A DNA stretch of 6,610 nucleotides, from the NCBI GenBank assembly GCA_008932955.1, contig WBXE01000133.1, forward strand, positions 1 through 6,610, written 5' to 3'. The translations under genes and the position numbers were made by a program. This DNA is from Verrucomicrobiota bacterium. GTDB taxonomy: Bacteria > Verrucomicrobiota > Verrucomicrobiia > Verrucomicrobiales > Akkermansiaceae. This document shows, piece after piece, positions 6,245-6,610 of the stretch (positions are counted from its first letter, which is position 1; the number at the start of each line of letters is the position of its first letter). The notes beneath the pieces are model-generated. The model worked only from the letters and a program-made list of their open reading frames with translations, was not told where the DNA came from and did not search any database.

Positions 6245-6460
6245 CGGCCGAGCGAGCTGCTTGCTTGTCTGCTAGAAAAATGGGTGAAGGCTGGCCGCGC
6301 ACGAATGGGTCGTGGCGCGGCGCGGAGGAAGTGAGCACGGGCGGGGCATGCGGTTTGGCGAGAGGGCTTTTTAGAAGAGGGGCAGGTGGCGGCGTCGCGG
6401 GGAGCATATCCGGCCGGTTTCCCGTGACAAGAGCCCATTTGCCTTTCTTCGCCGCCTCCA

Positions 6461-6531
6461 GGAGTGCGGTGGCTTGCCACCGCCTAACCAAGCCAGGGAG
6501 TGCGGTGGCTTGCCACCGCCTAGCCAAGCCA
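6461..6531 (+). repeat. Two direct copies of a 35-bp GGAG-headed hairpin repeat
   Basis: Copy 1 spans 6461-6495 and copy 2 spans 6497-6531, a 36-bp period with one mismatch (A6487 versus G6523) and one extra G (6496) between them. Each starts GGAG, then T, then a perfect palindrome GCGGTGGC-TT-GCCACCGC (6466-6483 and 6502-6519), then CTA(A/G)CCAAGCCA. The GGAG-plus-hairpin layout is that of REP units, and it matches the design, though not the stem sequence, of the pair at 1953-2064. Confidence 0.7.
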
Positions 6532-6541
6532 GCTTGCTGGC
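6528..6541. repeat. Short palindrome abutting the second repeat copy
   Basis: GCCAGC-TT-GCTGGC is a perfect 6-bp stem with the same TT centre as the adjacent repeat hairpins, and it overlaps the end of copy 2 by 4 bases. It may be a remnant or a compensating part of the repeat unit. Confidence 0.45.
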
Positions 6542-6610
6542 GCGTGTCGGCCATCGCCCATGCTGCTGTGACATCGGCAGCTCTTGCACGGCTCCGCGCC
6601 ACGGCGGGCA

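Larger units (their letters stand above)
6245..6610. other. Intergenic region without a convincing gene
   Basis: No frame here shows a recognisable domain. A minus-strand frame is open across most of the region, but in part it translates the two repeat copies (RRWQATAL appears twice) and ends in a shadow of the GT2 gene. The last 70 bases show weak coding character on both strands, so the edge of a neighbouring gene may begin there; I cannot decide. Upstream of the GT2 gene I saw only poor -10/-35 candidates. Confidence 0.5.

Noticed and set aside
6461..6531. CRISPR array
   Set aside because: The copies are separated by a single base, so there are no spacers, and each unit is itself a near-complete palindrome with a GGAG head. 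REP-type repeat fits better.
6201..6602. Minus-strand open frame of 133 codons before the GT2 gene
   Set aside because: Part of it is the two repeat copies in translation, it is rich in Pro/Ala/Arg without domain features, and it runs into the GT2 coding region in another frame.

Overview
The window is about 60% G+C and is dominated by one strand: four complete genes and one partial gene all read leftward (minus strand). A short, apparently interrupted rightward ORF sits near the left end. The proteins are those of a diderm (outer-membrane) bacterium: a two-partner-secretion type outer-membrane transporter start, an LptF/LptG family LPS-export permease, an ArnT-like GT39 glycosyltransferase and a polyprenyl-phosphate GT2 glycosyltransferase. 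The intergenic repeats (CACGGATT-type arrays and GGAG-headed hairpins such as GCGGTGGC-TT-GCCACCGC) look to me like those common in Verrucomicrobiota genomes. That placement is an impression from repeat style and gene content and has not been tested by a search.

Layout, left to right. 1-348: N-terminus of a ShlB/FhaC-like POTRA protein, whose remainder lies off the left edge. 349-496: divergent control region with a perfect 6-6-6 palindrome (418-435) and a good sigma70-like promoter pointing right (452-480). 497-742: an 81-codon rightward frame for a two-helix membrane protein, broken by an in-frame TGA at codon 16. 758-1855: LptF/LptG family permease. 1856-2069: intergenic, holding a roughly 112-bp inverted pair of GGAG-headed hairpins, which looks like a REPIN. 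2070-3539: membrane protein with a PHP phosphoesterase domain predicted to lie in the periplasm. 3540-3761: intergenic, with an inverted CACGGATT-type repeat element of about 120 bp. 3762-5264: GT39 family membrane glycosyltransferase. 5261-6244: GT2 polyprenyl-phosphate glycosyltransferase, overlapping the GT39 gene by an ATGA. 6245-6610: no convincing gene; two direct copies of a 35-bp GGAG-hairpin repeat.

How the genes may work together. The GT2 and GT39 genes are almost certainly one translationally coupled unit: GT2 charges a polyprenyl-phosphate carrier with a sugar in the cytoplasm, and GT39 moves that sugar onto an envelope acceptor on the periplasmic side. The PHP protein and the LptF/G permease follow on the same strand, but repeat-bearing gaps of more than 200 bp separate them, so co-transcription is uncertain. 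A reasonable hypothesis is an envelope glycolipid tailoring and export neighbourhood in which the PHP domain acts as a periplasmic phosphoesterase. The sequence supports the individual families well and the pathway only by inference.

The less ordinary signals are the topology and an apparently altered metal site of the PHP protein, the GGAG-headed REP/REPIN-like repeats, the interrupted small ORF, and the palindrome centred about 60 bp upstream of that ORF's predicted transcription start.
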